Shown: positions 1 to 5,353, counted from the stretch's first letter. The stretch: DNA of 6,626 nt from Chloroflexota bacterium (GCA_021777365.1 JAJYDP010000145.1:1-6626); one strand, 5' to 3'. Made by a program: numbers and translations. Notes: generated by a model from the sequence alone, not told the origin.

Positions 1-1
1 C

Positions 2-574
2 CGCCACTGGCTGGCGACGGTCGTTGGACTCGGCGGGGCCTTGTTGATCGTGGTTGGCGGCGTGTCCCCCGCACACCTGGGTACGAACCTTCTGGGTGAC
101 GGATTGGCGCTCGGGAACGTCGTCGGCTCGAGCGCATCCGCGCTCCCGATAATGCCGTTGTTGCGCCGCTACAGTGCGCTGCGTGTTCTGACCTGGGAGA
201 TGCTCTTCGGGACCGTCATGCTGCTACCCGTGGCGCTTCCCTCGCTCGTGTCCCAGGACTACGCCCACGTGAGCACGACCGGGTGGGCAGCGCTCGGGTA
301 CGCCGTCATCTTCAGTGGGATCGTCACCAACCTGCTCTACTTCACCGCAATCGGTCGGGTGGGACCGTCCCGCGCGGCGCTCTACCAGTACGTACAGACG
401 TTCCTCGCCGTGCTGTTCGCGGTGTTCCTGCTGAACGAGCAGGTCACCCTTGTCCAGCTCGTCGGAGGGGCGATCGTTGTCGGCAGCGTCGTGGTGGGCA
501 GACCCAGGCACTCAGTGCGGAGGGGAATCACGGGGCTGCCGACCGTTGCCGCCATCGACGATGGCGGACCATGA
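2..574 (+). CDS. EamA/DMT-superfamily permease, 5'-truncated by the window edge
   Basis: The reading frame is open from the first bases to a TGA at 572-574, giving 190 visible residues of an inner-membrane protein. About six hydrophobic segments can be read (visible residues about 5-20, 33-54, 63-82, 95-115, 126-144 and 150-166). The last two thirds match the second EamA repeat: a glycine-rich helix, then GPSRAALYQYVQT, a helix ending in LLNEQVT, and a final glycine/valine helix followed by an Arg-rich tail (RPRHSVRRG), as expected for a cytoplasmic C-terminus. Full-length members have about 300 residues and ten helices, so roughly the first 100 are missing. Family members export or import metabolites such as amino acids or sugars; the substrate cannot be read here. 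The TTG at 41 is internal, since homology continues upstream of it. It converges with the deacetylase gene, with 39 bp between the stops. A shared metabolic role with that gene is only inferred. Confidence 0.87.
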   Translation, partial: RHWLATVVGLGGALLIVVGGVSPAHLGTNLLGDGLALGNVVGSSASALPIMPLLRRYSALRVLTWEMLFGTVMLLPVALPSLVSQDYAHVSTTGWAALGYAVIFSGIVTNLLYFTAIGRVGPSRAALYQYVQTFLAVLFAVFLLNEQVTLVQLVGGAIVVGSVVVGRPRHSVRRGITGLPTVAAIDDGGP

Positions 575-613
575 GCAGTGTTTCACCGGCACGGGCTCCC
601 ACCTGTGTCCCGT

Positions 614-1777
614 CTATTCCTGCCCTGAGTAGACGATCTCCCCTCCGACCAGAGTCCCGTCGACGGTCAGCATGGCGGCTGCCGCGTCGAAGCGCAGGAC
701 GGTCAGATCGGCAGCCATCCCGGCCCTCACGGTGCCCCGCCCCGCGCGGCCGTCCAACCCGAGCAGGCGCACTGGGTTCGTCGAGGCGAGTCGGACGGCG
801 TCCGCGAGCGTGAGTCCCGCATGTCGGACGGCTTGCTCGACGCAGTCGAGCAAGCACGCCGACGACCCGGCGAGGTACGGGGTCCCGAGCAGGTTCACGC
901 GGCCATCGACCATCACCTCGACCTGGCCACCGATGGACGCATAGACCCCCGGCGCGAGGCCGGCGACGTCGATCGCATCGCTGACGAGGACGCTGCGCTC
1001 GACGCCCTTGGCGCGGATGACCGTCTGCATGACTGACGGCGGCAGGTGATGACCGTCGAAGATGAAGCCAGCCATCATCCGATCCTCGGCGAGCTGGTCC
1101 CAGATGTAGTTGGGGTGGCGCCTGATCATCGCGTGCGCCCCATTGCCGAGGTGGGTCGAGAGGCGCGCGCCCGCATCCGCGGCGGCGCGGATCTGCGTGC
1201 TGTTCGCGGCGGTGTGACCCACGGAGGCGATCACGCCATCGTCGGTGATCGCTCTGATGTAGGCGATCGCTCCCTCGTGTTCCGGACTCAGAGTGATGAT
1301 CCGGATTCGCCCGCCGGCAGCAGCTTGCCATCGCCGATACTCGGCGAGGTCCGGCAGCCGGATGTGCTCGAGTGGGTGGGCACCCCGGGGACCGTCCTCC
1401 GGCGAGATGTACGGTCCTTCCACGTGAATGCCGAGAATGGACTTGGCCACCAGGGGGTCGCTCTCGCATGCTGCGGCGATGGCCTCGATGCACCGAACCA
1501 TGTGGTCCTCGGATTGGGTGCACACGGTCGGGCAGACGCCGGTCACGCCTCGCTGCCAGAGCGCCCGGACCATGCCACTGACCTCGGCAACCGAGGGGTT
1601 CGCGGCATTGGCGTCGAACCCCGCGAAACCGTTTACCTGCACGTCGACCAGACCGGGCGCGATCCAGACGTCCGGAGCCGCGTCGCACTCCTCGACCGCC
1701 ACGATCCGGTCGCCCGCAAGGGTCAGGCAGGCACCGCGCCCGGTTTCGACGAGCCTACCTCGGAGCGTTGAGACCAT
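614..1777 (-). CDS. nagA: NagA-type amidohydrolase (probable N-acetylglucosamine-6-phosphate deacetylase)
   Basis: This 387-residue cytoplasmic protein has the usual length and motif order of NagA, which removes acetate from N-acetylglucosamine-6-phosphate to give glucosamine-6-phosphate. The N-terminal beta-sandwich leads into PGLVDVQVNG (41-50), where Gln47 and Asn49 replace the HxH of other amidohydrolases, as in the single-metal E. coli enzyme. GIHVEGPYISP (116-126) carries the likely metal ligand Glu120, followed by GAHP (132-135). His188 (SVGHTAA) and His209 (STHLGNG) are the other likely metal ligands. DGHHLPP (241-247) and catalytic Asp267 (LVSDAI) follow, then LAGSS (302-306) and STNPVRLLGL (332-341). 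The ATG at 1777 is the only usual start before an in-frame stop 18 bases upstream; its Shine-Dalgarno is weak. The motif after His209 reads HLGNGAHAM rather than HLFNAM/HLYNAM, which may mean a different substrate, so the gene symbol is provisional. The stop lies 39 bp from the convergent permease stop. Confidence 0.85.
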   Translation of the reverse strand: MVSTLRGRLVETGRGACLTLAGDRIVAVEECDAAPDVWIAPGLVDVQVNGFAGFDANAANPSVAEVSGMVRALWQRGVTGVCPTVCTQSEDHMVRCIEAIAAACESDPLVAKSILGIHVEGPYISPEDGPRGAHPLEHIRLPDLAEYRRWQAAAGGRIRIITLSPEHEGAIAYIRAITDDGVIASVGHTAANSTQIRAAADAGARLSTHLGNGAHAMIRRHPNYIWDQLAEDRMMAGFIFDGHHLPPSVMQTVIRAKGVERSVLVSDAIDVAGLAPGVYASIGGQVEVMVDGRVNLLGTPYLAGSSACLLDCVEQAVRHAGLTLADAVRLASTNPVRLLGLDGRAGRGTVRAGMAADLTVLRFDAAAAMLTVDGTLVGGEIVYSGQE

Positions 1778-1990
1778 GGACCAGCCCGCCTTTGCTCACA
1801 GGCATGTTGCCCAACAACGAGCCTCTCTGCTCGCCTGGACATGCCGCCGGTCAGGCGGTGACCCAGGAGCCCAATCCACCCGCACGCGAGGGCGGAAGCT
1901 GCGGCGCAGGCGCCCGATGCGTCTTCTGCCCCGAGTTGGACTGCCAGCCTCCGGGGTCATGCCCGCAAGGGTACGGCGTGGGATCCGTCC
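1778..1990. other. Divergent intergenic region upstream of the deacetylase gene
   Basis: These 213 bases separate the minus-strand deacetylase start from the kinase remnant. The deacetylase promoter must lie here, but I see no convincing -35/-10 pair. A small inverted repeat, GTTG-CC-CAAC, lies about 30 bases upstream of the deacetylase ATG and could be part of an operator, though it is short enough to be chance. The missing kinase N-terminal part is not recognisable in any frame, so the rest of that gene is absent or decayed beyond recognition. Confidence 0.4.
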
Positions 1991-2209
1991 GTGCCAGACG
2001 ATCTGGAGATCCTCGATCGCGTCGCGGGGGACTCGTTCGTCGTCGGCCTCGCCTACGGGTTCCTCGCGGGCATGCCTGCGGAGGAGGCGGTCGAGTGGGG
2101 AGCGGCGCACGGGGCGCTCGCCATGACGACGCCGGGCGAGACCAGCATGGTGGCGCGCGACGAGGTGGAGCGGGTGGTCCGGGGCGGCACGGCGCGCGTG
2201 CGTCGCTGA
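1991..2209 (+). pseudogene. C-terminal remnant of a PfkB-family sugar kinase (2-keto-3-deoxygluconate kinase-like)
   Basis: From a GTG at 1991 the frame encodes 72 residues that look like the last fifth of a PfkB/ribokinase-family enzyme. ILDRVAGDSFVVGLAYG (7-23) corresponds to the second PfkB signature, which contains the catalytic-base Asp and anion hole. GAAHGALAMTTPGETSM (37-53) is the adenosine-pocket and tail segment typical of KDG kinases. Such kinases run about 300-340 residues, and the sugar-binding lid and most of the Rossmann-like core are missing. In-frame sequence upstream to the stop at 1859-1861 shows no kinase features. The signature also reads D-R-V-A-G-D instead of D-R-V-G-[AG]-G-D, so one residue of the anion-hole loop is lost, as if three bases were deleted. 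Truncation and this lesion both point to a dead gene. A short expressed protein cannot be excluded. An intact copy would have phosphorylated KDG in a sugar-acid pathway. Confidence 0.62.
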
Positions 2210-2302
2210 GTCGCCGCGTGCGCGGCTCATGCAGCCGGCTCCCCACCCTGCCCTGTCCCCGGCACCGAGCGGCAGGCGCCACCGGTAGGCGATGATCTCG
2301 CC
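2210..2302. other. Short gap between kinase remnant and phosphotriesterase gene
   Basis: The 93 bases contain a compact GC-rich inverted repeat just after the remnant's stop (GCCGCG at 2213-2218 and CGCGGC at 2221-2226, spacer TG). A GGTAGG stretch at 2283-2288 is the only Shine-Dalgarno-like sequence before the next gene, but it sits 14 bases from the ATG, further than usual. No promoter is evident, so the phosphotriesterase gene may once have been transcribed with the kinase. Confidence 0.35.
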
Positions 2303-3289
2303 ATGCTCGACCATCTGCCCGCGCCCGCCGCGGCGCATGATCCAGGAACTGGCCCATTCGTCCAGACCGTGACCGGGAGGATCCCCGCCAGCCGGCTGGG
2401 ATTCACGCTGCCCCACGAGCACACCGGCCTCGAGCTCTGGCACATCCAGAACCGCTGGGACTACTGGGAGCTCATCCGGGACGAGGATGTGATCGCCCCC
2501 GAGCTCGAGCGGTTCCGGGACCTGGGCGGCGCCTGCCTCGTCGACGTCACCAACCACGGCCTGGGGCGCGACGCGGCCCGCCTGCGCCGCCTCTCGGAGC
2601 GGACCGGGCTGCCCATCGTGATGGGCGCCGGCTGGTACCGGCAGGCGTACTACCCACCCGAGGCGCTGATCGACCGCCGACCCGTCGACGACCTGGCCGA
2701 CGAGCTGATCCGGGAGTTCCACGAGGGCGTGGGCGACACCGGCATCCGGCCCGGGATCATCGGTGAGATCGGCACCGACAAGCCGTGGATGTCCGCCCAG
2801 GAGGAGCGGGTCTTCCGGGCGGTCGCGCGCGCTGCGAAGGCCACCGGCATGGCCGTCACCACGCACGCCGCCCAGTCGGCCGTGGGGCTGGTCCAGCTCC
2901 GCGTCCTCCTCGAGGAGGGGCTCGATCCGGCCCGGATAGTGATCGGCCATGTCGATTCGTACCCGTACCTCGAGTACCACCTGGCGCTGCTCGAGCGCGG
3001 CGCCTCGATCGAGTTCGACTTCCTGGGGATGGACTTCTCGCGCGTGGACGCGGCCATGGAGCCTCGTGGCGCGCAACTCCTGCGGGAGCTGCTCGATCGC
3101 GGGCACGTGGATCGCTTGCTGCTCTCCCAGGACGTCTGCCACACGCTGCAGCTTCACGCGTTCGGTGGCAACGGGTACACCTACCTCCAGGAGACGTACC
3201 TGCCCCGTCTCCGTGCAGCAGGAGTCCCCGGCGATGCGATCGACCGGATGACCACCCAGAACCCCCGGCGGGTGTTGTCGATCGCGTGA
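2303..3289 (+). CDS. Phosphotriesterase-family metal-dependent hydrolase
   Basis: A complete 328-residue TIM-barrel hydrolase of the phosphotriesterase-related family (PTE/PHP/lactonase group). The six expected metal ligands appear in order: His38 and His40 in FTLPHEH, Glu155 in IIGEIGTD, His188 in TTHAAQS, His216 in VIGHVDS, and Asp277 in LLSQDVCH. Glu155 takes the place of the carboxylated lysine of true phosphotriesterase, as in E. coli PHP-type proteins. VDVTNHGLGRD (80-90) and the C-terminal TTQNPRRVLSIA (317-328) also fit. Family members hydrolyse lactones, esters or phosphoesters; natural substrates are mostly unknown, and sugar lactones are plausible given the sugar-related neighbours. 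The ATG at 2303 has only a distant Shine-Dalgarno. The first 20 residues are not conserved-looking, and a later start near the GTG at 2369 is possible. There is no signal peptide, so the product is cytoplasmic. It is the best-defined intact enzyme of this neighbourhood. Confidence 0.92.
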   Translation: MLDHLPAPAAAHDPGTGPFVQTVTGRIPASRLGFTLPHEHTGLELWHIQNRWDYWELIRDEDVIAPELERFRDLGGACLVDVTNHGLGRDAARLRRLSERTGLPIVMGAGWYRQAYYPPEALIDRRPVDDLADELIREFHEGVGDTGIRPGIIGEIGTDKPWMSAQEERVFRAVARAAKATGMAVTTHAAQSAVGLVQLRVLLEEGLDPARIVIGHVDSYPYLEYHLALLERGASIEFDFLGMDFSRVDAAMEPRGAQLLRELLDRGHVDRLLLSQDVCHTLQLHAFGGNGYTYLQETYLPRLRAAGVPGDAIDRMTTQNPRRVLSIA

Positions 3290-3294
3290 GCCAG

Positions 3295-3324
3295 GGTGCC
3301 CCGGCGTCGCGGCCGCGCGGGACC
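3295..3324 (+). terminator. Possible hairpin terminator of the phosphotriesterase gene
   Basis: GGTGCCC (3295-3301) can pair with GGGACC (3319-3324) with one bulged G, enclosing the 10-bp palindrome CGCGGCCGCG (3308-3317). It begins five bases after the stop codon. No T-run follows, so this rests on position and stem strength alone. Confidence 0.25.
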
Positions 3325-3334
3325 TGACGATCTG

Positions 3335-3435
3335 CGTCGGCGGCCGTGACGAACGGGGGGTGGCCGCGGGGCCGACGACGCGCGACGGTCTCGCTGGTCG
3401 TCGCGTCCCCCGGCCTGGGTGCCCGAGGGCCGGGG
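3335..3435. other. Run of three adjacent stem-loops in a gene-free region
   Basis: The 264 bases between 3289 and 3554 hold no credible gene, but stems follow one another almost without gaps. Stem A: CGTCGGC (3335-3341) with GCCGACG (3371-3377), plus inner GGCC (3342-3345) with GGCC (3362-3365), leaving a five-base bulge. Stem B: GACGCGCGAC (3377-3386) with GTCG (3397-3400) and CGCGTC (3402-3407), with one bulged T and a 10-base loop. Stem C: CCCCGGCC (3408-3415) with GGCCGGGG (3428-3435), loop of 12. Stem B ends exactly where stem C begins. A smaller repeat, CGTGT-GGGT-ACACG, follows at 3444-3457. Possible readings are a structured leader of the downstream gene, a small RNA, or processing and termination structures. 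In DNA this GC-rich, some stems are expected by chance. Confidence 0.3.
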
Positions 3436-3553
3436 TCGATCATCGTGTGGGTACACGGCACAACGTGGGTGGCGACATGCGGGAGAGCGCACAGCGGTAT
3501 CACGGGCCGGCCGAACCCGGAGGCGGGGCAGGGCAGCTGTCGGCGACGGGCCG

Positions 3554-4099
3554 GTGAATCTTCTGCGCCGGGCCGCCCCGGCCGAGCACGTGGAGCCGGC
3601 GCGTGTGTGTCTCGAGTGCGGGGTCCCCGCCCCGGCCTCGGGGGGCTCGTTCTGTCGGCGCTGCGGGCTCCCGTACGGGTCGGCACCCCGCCCGTACCGC
3701 TCGCCGTCCTGTCCCGTCTGCTACCAGACATCGGCCGACGACGGTCGCTTCGAGTCGCTGGTGGGCGGCGCGCGCGCAGACCTCGTGCGCCACCTCGCCG
3801 AGCACGAGCGGCGCCCGGCCGGCGACGACGAGTACCTCGAGAGGCTCCGGGAGGGCGACCTGGCCAGGGTCGGCCGCTGGACCGTCCCGTTCGACCTGCT
3901 GCGGCGATACCTCGTCCTCGGCGTCATCGACGGGGGCAGGTCGCGTCGAATCATGCACAACGCGCTGCTGACGGCGATGAGCCAGCTCAGGCGGTGGGGT
4001 CCGGACGGCGTGGTCGTGGGCGACCGTCCGGAGCTCGCCGAAGCTCGCGCGAAGCTGGCCGAGGTGATGGAGCGGTATCACCGCCCGACCAGGATGTAG
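3554..4099 (+). CDS. Uncharacterised Cys/His-rich protein with probable zinc-ribbon and C2H2-like modules
   Basis: I do not recognise a named family. From the GTG at 3554 the product has 181 residues. An N-terminal zinc-ribbon-like knuckle pair is clear: C19-x2-C22 (CLECG) and C34-x2-C37 (CRRCG), 11 residues apart. A second possible site is C53-x2-C56 (CPVC) followed by H80-x3-H84 in DLVRHLAEH, the spacing style of a long-loop C2H2 finger. The C-terminal 95 residues are Cys-free and helical-looking, with conserved-seeming segments VGRWTVPFDLLRRYLVLGVIDG and MSQLRRWG. No signal peptide or membrane helix is present, so it is a cytoplasmic protein, perhaps binding nucleic acid or a protein partner (inference). 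The frame is open back to 3419, but that stretch is Arg-rich and looks non-coding, so I chose 3554; GTGs at 3590 and 3605 are alternatives, and none has a strong Shine-Dalgarno. It converges with the baeRF-like gene. Confidence 0.72.
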   Translation: MNLLRRAAPAEHVEPARVCLECGVPAPASGGSFCRRCGLPYGSAPRPYRSPSCPVCYQTSADDGRFESLVGGARADLVRHLAEHERRPAGDDEYLERLREGDLARVGRWTVPFDLLRRYLVLGVIDGGRSRRIMHNALLTAMSQLRRWGPDGVVVGDRPELAEARAKLAEVMERYHRPTRM

Positions 4100-4101
4100 C
4101 G

Positions 4102-4121
4102 GCCCGCCCGAGCCGGCGGGC
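4102..4121. terminator. GC-only hairpin between convergent genes (probable bidirectional terminator)
   Basis: GCCCGCC (4102-4108) pairs perfectly with GGCGGGC (4115-4121) around a six-base loop. It starts three bases after the TAG of the zinc-protein gene and lies 41 bases beyond the stop of the convergent minus-strand gene. There is no T-run on either side, a common situation in GC-rich genomes. The position between two converging genes supports a terminator role. Confidence 0.45.
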
Positions 4122-4162
4122 GCGGGACAGCGATAGCCGGCGGCGACACGCGGACGGCCCTG

Positions 4163-4624
4163 TCACTGGGTGAGGCGGTACCGTCGCGGCGGCGAGCCGG
4201 CGAAGATCCGCAGCAACGCCAGGAGCTGCGGCTCGGTCAGGGGCGCGTGACGTCGCGCCTCGATCCGCCGGTGGATCCCGTGGGCCAGGTCGGCGGCGCG
4301 CAGAGAGCGGGCCAGGCGCTCCACCACCACGCCGTCGCCGAGGAGCAGGAGGTCCTCGTCCGGCAGCGCGGCGTGGACCTCCTCGAGGAACGCCCGGAGA
4401 TGGTCCAGCCGGTGGCCGTCTCGCGCCGAGCGCGGACCGCTGCCCCCGTGGCGCTCACCGCCCCGCTCGGTCACTTGCCCGGTCGACCGATGGTGCGCCG
4501 GGACCGTCGACTCGATGCGGCGCCGTTCGGTGGCGTCGGGGCCCACGCGGAGGATCGTCGCGGACGACGCGTCGATCCAGACTGCGGTGACGTGGGAAGT
4601 GGCCATCGGTGCGGAACCTGCCAT
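4163..4624 (-). CDS. Small release-factor-like (baeRF-type) domain protein, putative
   Basis: The 153-residue product starts at the ATG at 4624, chosen because GGGGAGG lies nine bases upstream on the minus strand; the frame is open further upstream but without such a site. HVTAVWIDASSATILRV (11-27) opens with the strand, Asp and small-residue pattern of the short bacterial proteins related to eRF1 domain 2/3 folds ('translational machinery protein', baeRF). A basic, His/Gly/Arg-rich middle (about 40-68) follows. The second half, FLEEVHAALP, DEDLLLLGDG, VVVERLARSL and a C-terminal RRIEARRHAPLTEPQLLALL, fits the family's helix, strand, Gly-turn and ending 'T..QL.A' pattern. Length is normal for the short subfamilies. 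No GGQ motif is present, so peptidyl-tRNA hydrolysis cannot be assumed. The product is cytoplasmic; a role in ribosome rescue or stress is family-level inference. The Mth938-type gene lies 153 bp upstream on the same strand, with a hairpin between them, so independent transcription is likely. Confidence 0.7.
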   Translation of the reverse strand: MAGSAPMATSHVTAVWIDASSATILRVGPDATERRRIESTVPAHHRSTGQVTERGGERHGGSGPRSARDGHRLDHLRAFLEEVHAALPDEDLLLLGDGVVVERLARSLRAADLAHGIHRRIEARRHAPLTEPQLLALLRIFAGSPPRRYRLTQ

Positions 4625-4633
4625 GGCAGTACG

Positions 4634-4640
4634 CCTCCCC
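4634..4640 (-). promoter_or_regulatory. Strong Shine-Dalgarno fixing the start of the baeRF-like gene
   Basis: The minus strand reads GGGGAGG, nine bases before the ATG at 4624. An alternative in-frame ATG at 4606 lacks a comparable site, and the frame open upstream to 4762 has none, so this site decides the start. Confidence 0.7.
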
Positions 4641-4688
4641 GGAATAGTCGGGACGCTGCCGTCCTTGCCTGCCACACCCTCCTGCGTC

Positions 4689-4717
4689 GTTCTAGCACCG
4701 CCGGTCCCGGGGCACAA
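4689..4717 (-). promoter_or_regulatory. Possible sigma70-type promoter of the baeRF-like gene
   Basis: On the minus strand TTGTGC (4717-4712) and TAGAAC (4694-4689) are separated by exactly 17 bases; they match the -35 and -10 consensus at 3/6 and 4/6 positions. The predicted transcript would start near 4682, giving a leader of about 58 bases that includes the Shine-Dalgarno. A small inverted repeat, CGGAC-C-GTCCG (4725-4735), sits just upstream of the -35 box, where an activator or repressor could bind. The matches are modest, so this is tentative. Confidence 0.33.
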
Positions 4718-4747
4718 CGTCCATCGGACCGTCCGTCGGATCGCCGT

Positions 4748-4774
4748 GCCCGTCGCCGCCACCCGGTGACGGGC
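4748..4774 (-). terminator. Hairpin terminator candidate after the Mth938-type gene
   Basis: GCCCGTC (4748-4754) pairs perfectly with GACGGGC (4768-4774); the stem extends by two more pairs (CG with CG) past one bulged base. On the minus strand it begins three bases after the TGA of the Mth938-type gene. No T-run follows. The spacing matches the hairpin after the zinc-protein gene, which strengthens both calls. Confidence 0.42.
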
Positions 4775-4777
4775 CGT

Positions 4778-5131
4778 TCAACAGGTCACGTGCAGCACCG
4801 CGTTCACGTCCTCCGACGGGCACGACCGGATCAGGTCGCAGGCTTCCGCGGTCGGCAGGGTCACGAGCTCGACGCCACGTCGCCGGGCTTCGTCGACGAC
4901 GTCGCGCATGACGGGCAGGGCGCCCTGTGCCCCCGTCCCGACGATGAGCCGGCGGCCTCCCCACGGGATTGCCTCTGCCGCGGAGAGCGGCGTGTGCCCG
5001 TACGTATCGCGATAGGGCCTGGACGGTTTCTTCTTCCGCTTCCGAATGTGGCCGCGCTCGATGACGACATCCTCGTCATAGCGCCGGCCGTCGATCTCGA
5101 GGGCTCCGAACCCGAGCAGCCGTGCTTTCAT
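4778..5131 (-). CDS. Mth938-domain (DUF498/NDUFAF3-family) protein
   Basis: The 117-residue product is a clear full-length member of the Mth938-like family (Pfam DUF498). It shows the opening strands and IDGRRYDEDVVIERG (13-27), a basic turn KRKKKPSRPYRD (31-42), YGHTPLS (44-50), the conserved glycine turn LIVGTGAQGALPVM (62-75), the helix DVVDEARRRGVELV, PTAEACDLI (93-101), and the family's typical C-terminal ALHxTC ending, here AVLHVTC (111-117). Relatives include archaeal Mth938 and the mitochondrial complex I assembly factor NDUFAF3; no reaction is established for bacterial members, so function is unknown. It is cytoplasmic. The ATG at 5131 is well supported by the minus-strand sequence GTGAGG five bases upstream. 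It diverges from the exported propeller gene across a 222-bp region carrying a strong inverted repeat, and is followed by a terminator-like hairpin, so it is probably monocistronic. Confidence 0.92.
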   Translation of the reverse strand: MKARLLGFGALEIDGRRYDEDVVIERGHIRKRKKKPSRPYRDTYGHTPLSAAEAIPWGGRRLIVGTGAQGALPVMRDVVDEARRRGVELVTLPTAEACDLIRSCPSEDVNAVLHVTC

Positions 5132-5136
5132 GAGGT

Positions 5137-5142
5137 CCTCAC
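5137..5142 (-). promoter_or_regulatory. Ribosome binding site of the Mth938-type gene
   Basis: The minus strand reads GTGAGG, five bases before the ATG at 5131, supporting that start. Confidence 0.6.
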
Positions 5143-5229
5143 TCGCTCGCGGCCGGCCAGCGACCCGTCATCCGGGTATCGAACGGCCGCGACTGGGCCC
5201 TGTCCAGTCGCATCGTGCCGCTCGGACGT

Positions 5230-5255
5230 GCTGCGGTGCGCGTGCGCACCGCAGC
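5230..5255. promoter_or_regulatory. 26-bp inverted repeat in the divergent intergenic region (operator candidate)
   Basis: Perfect 12-bp arms, GCTGCGGTGCGC (5230-5241) and GCGCACCGCAGC (5244-5255), flank a two-base centre GT. Outside them CGGA (5223-5226) can also pair with TCCG (5262-5265). The centre is exactly equidistant (about 111 bases) from the start codons of the two divergent genes at 5131 and 5354. Divergent genes need no terminator between them, so a binding site for a dimeric regulator acting on both promoters is the simplest reading; a cruciform or a dispersed palindromic repeat element are alternatives. No convincing -35/-10 pair could be assigned on either side. Confidence 0.45.
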
Positions 5256-5340
5256 GTACGCTCCGCCCGTTCCGCCAGGACTGCCGAACGCCTACCATGC
5301 TTGCGCGGCCCGGGTGGATCGGAGGGGGCGACGGGCGTGG

Positions 5341-5346
5341 AGGAGG
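5341..5346 (+). promoter_or_regulatory. Shine-Dalgarno of the exported propeller gene
   Basis: AGGAGG lies seven bases before the ATG at 5354, an almost ideal site that fixes the start. Confidence 0.8.
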
Positions 5347-5353
5347 CGCAGGG

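Noticed and set aside
591..613. Possible bidirectional terminator between the permease and deacetylase genes (ACGGG with CCCGT)
   Set aside because: Only five pairs with a 13-base loop and no T-run; too weak to call, although the position between convergent stops is right.
528..1688. A 386-residue minus-strand frame overlapping the deacetylase, and a 241-residue plus-strand frame at 1046-1771
   Set aside because: Both are Arg- or Asp/Val-rich shadows of the deacetylase frame, which alone carries ordered catalytic motifs.
1768..2295. Cysteine-rich plus-strand frame around 1880-1970 that resembles a small metal-binding protein
   Set aside because: The cysteines have no regular spacing, the frame has no ribosome binding site, and it continues out of frame through the kinase remnant as low-complexity Arg/Gly sequence.
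1796..3157. A 453-residue open frame on the minus strand opposite the phosphotriesterase gene
   Set aside because: It is antisense to a protein with all six metal ligands, is rich in Arg/Gly/Pro without recognisable motifs, and also covers intergenic sequence. This is the usual mirror frame in GC-rich DNA.
3419..3553. N-terminal extension of the Cys/His-rich protein to 3419
   Set aside because: The translated stretch is Arg/Gly-rich without family-like features and overlaps strong stem-loops. The GTG at 3554 is a more sensible start.
5270..5298. Possible promoter of the propeller gene (TTCCGC, 17 bases, TACCAT)
   Set aside because: The -10 box is acceptable at 4/6, but the -35 matches consensus at only two positions, which is not above chance here.
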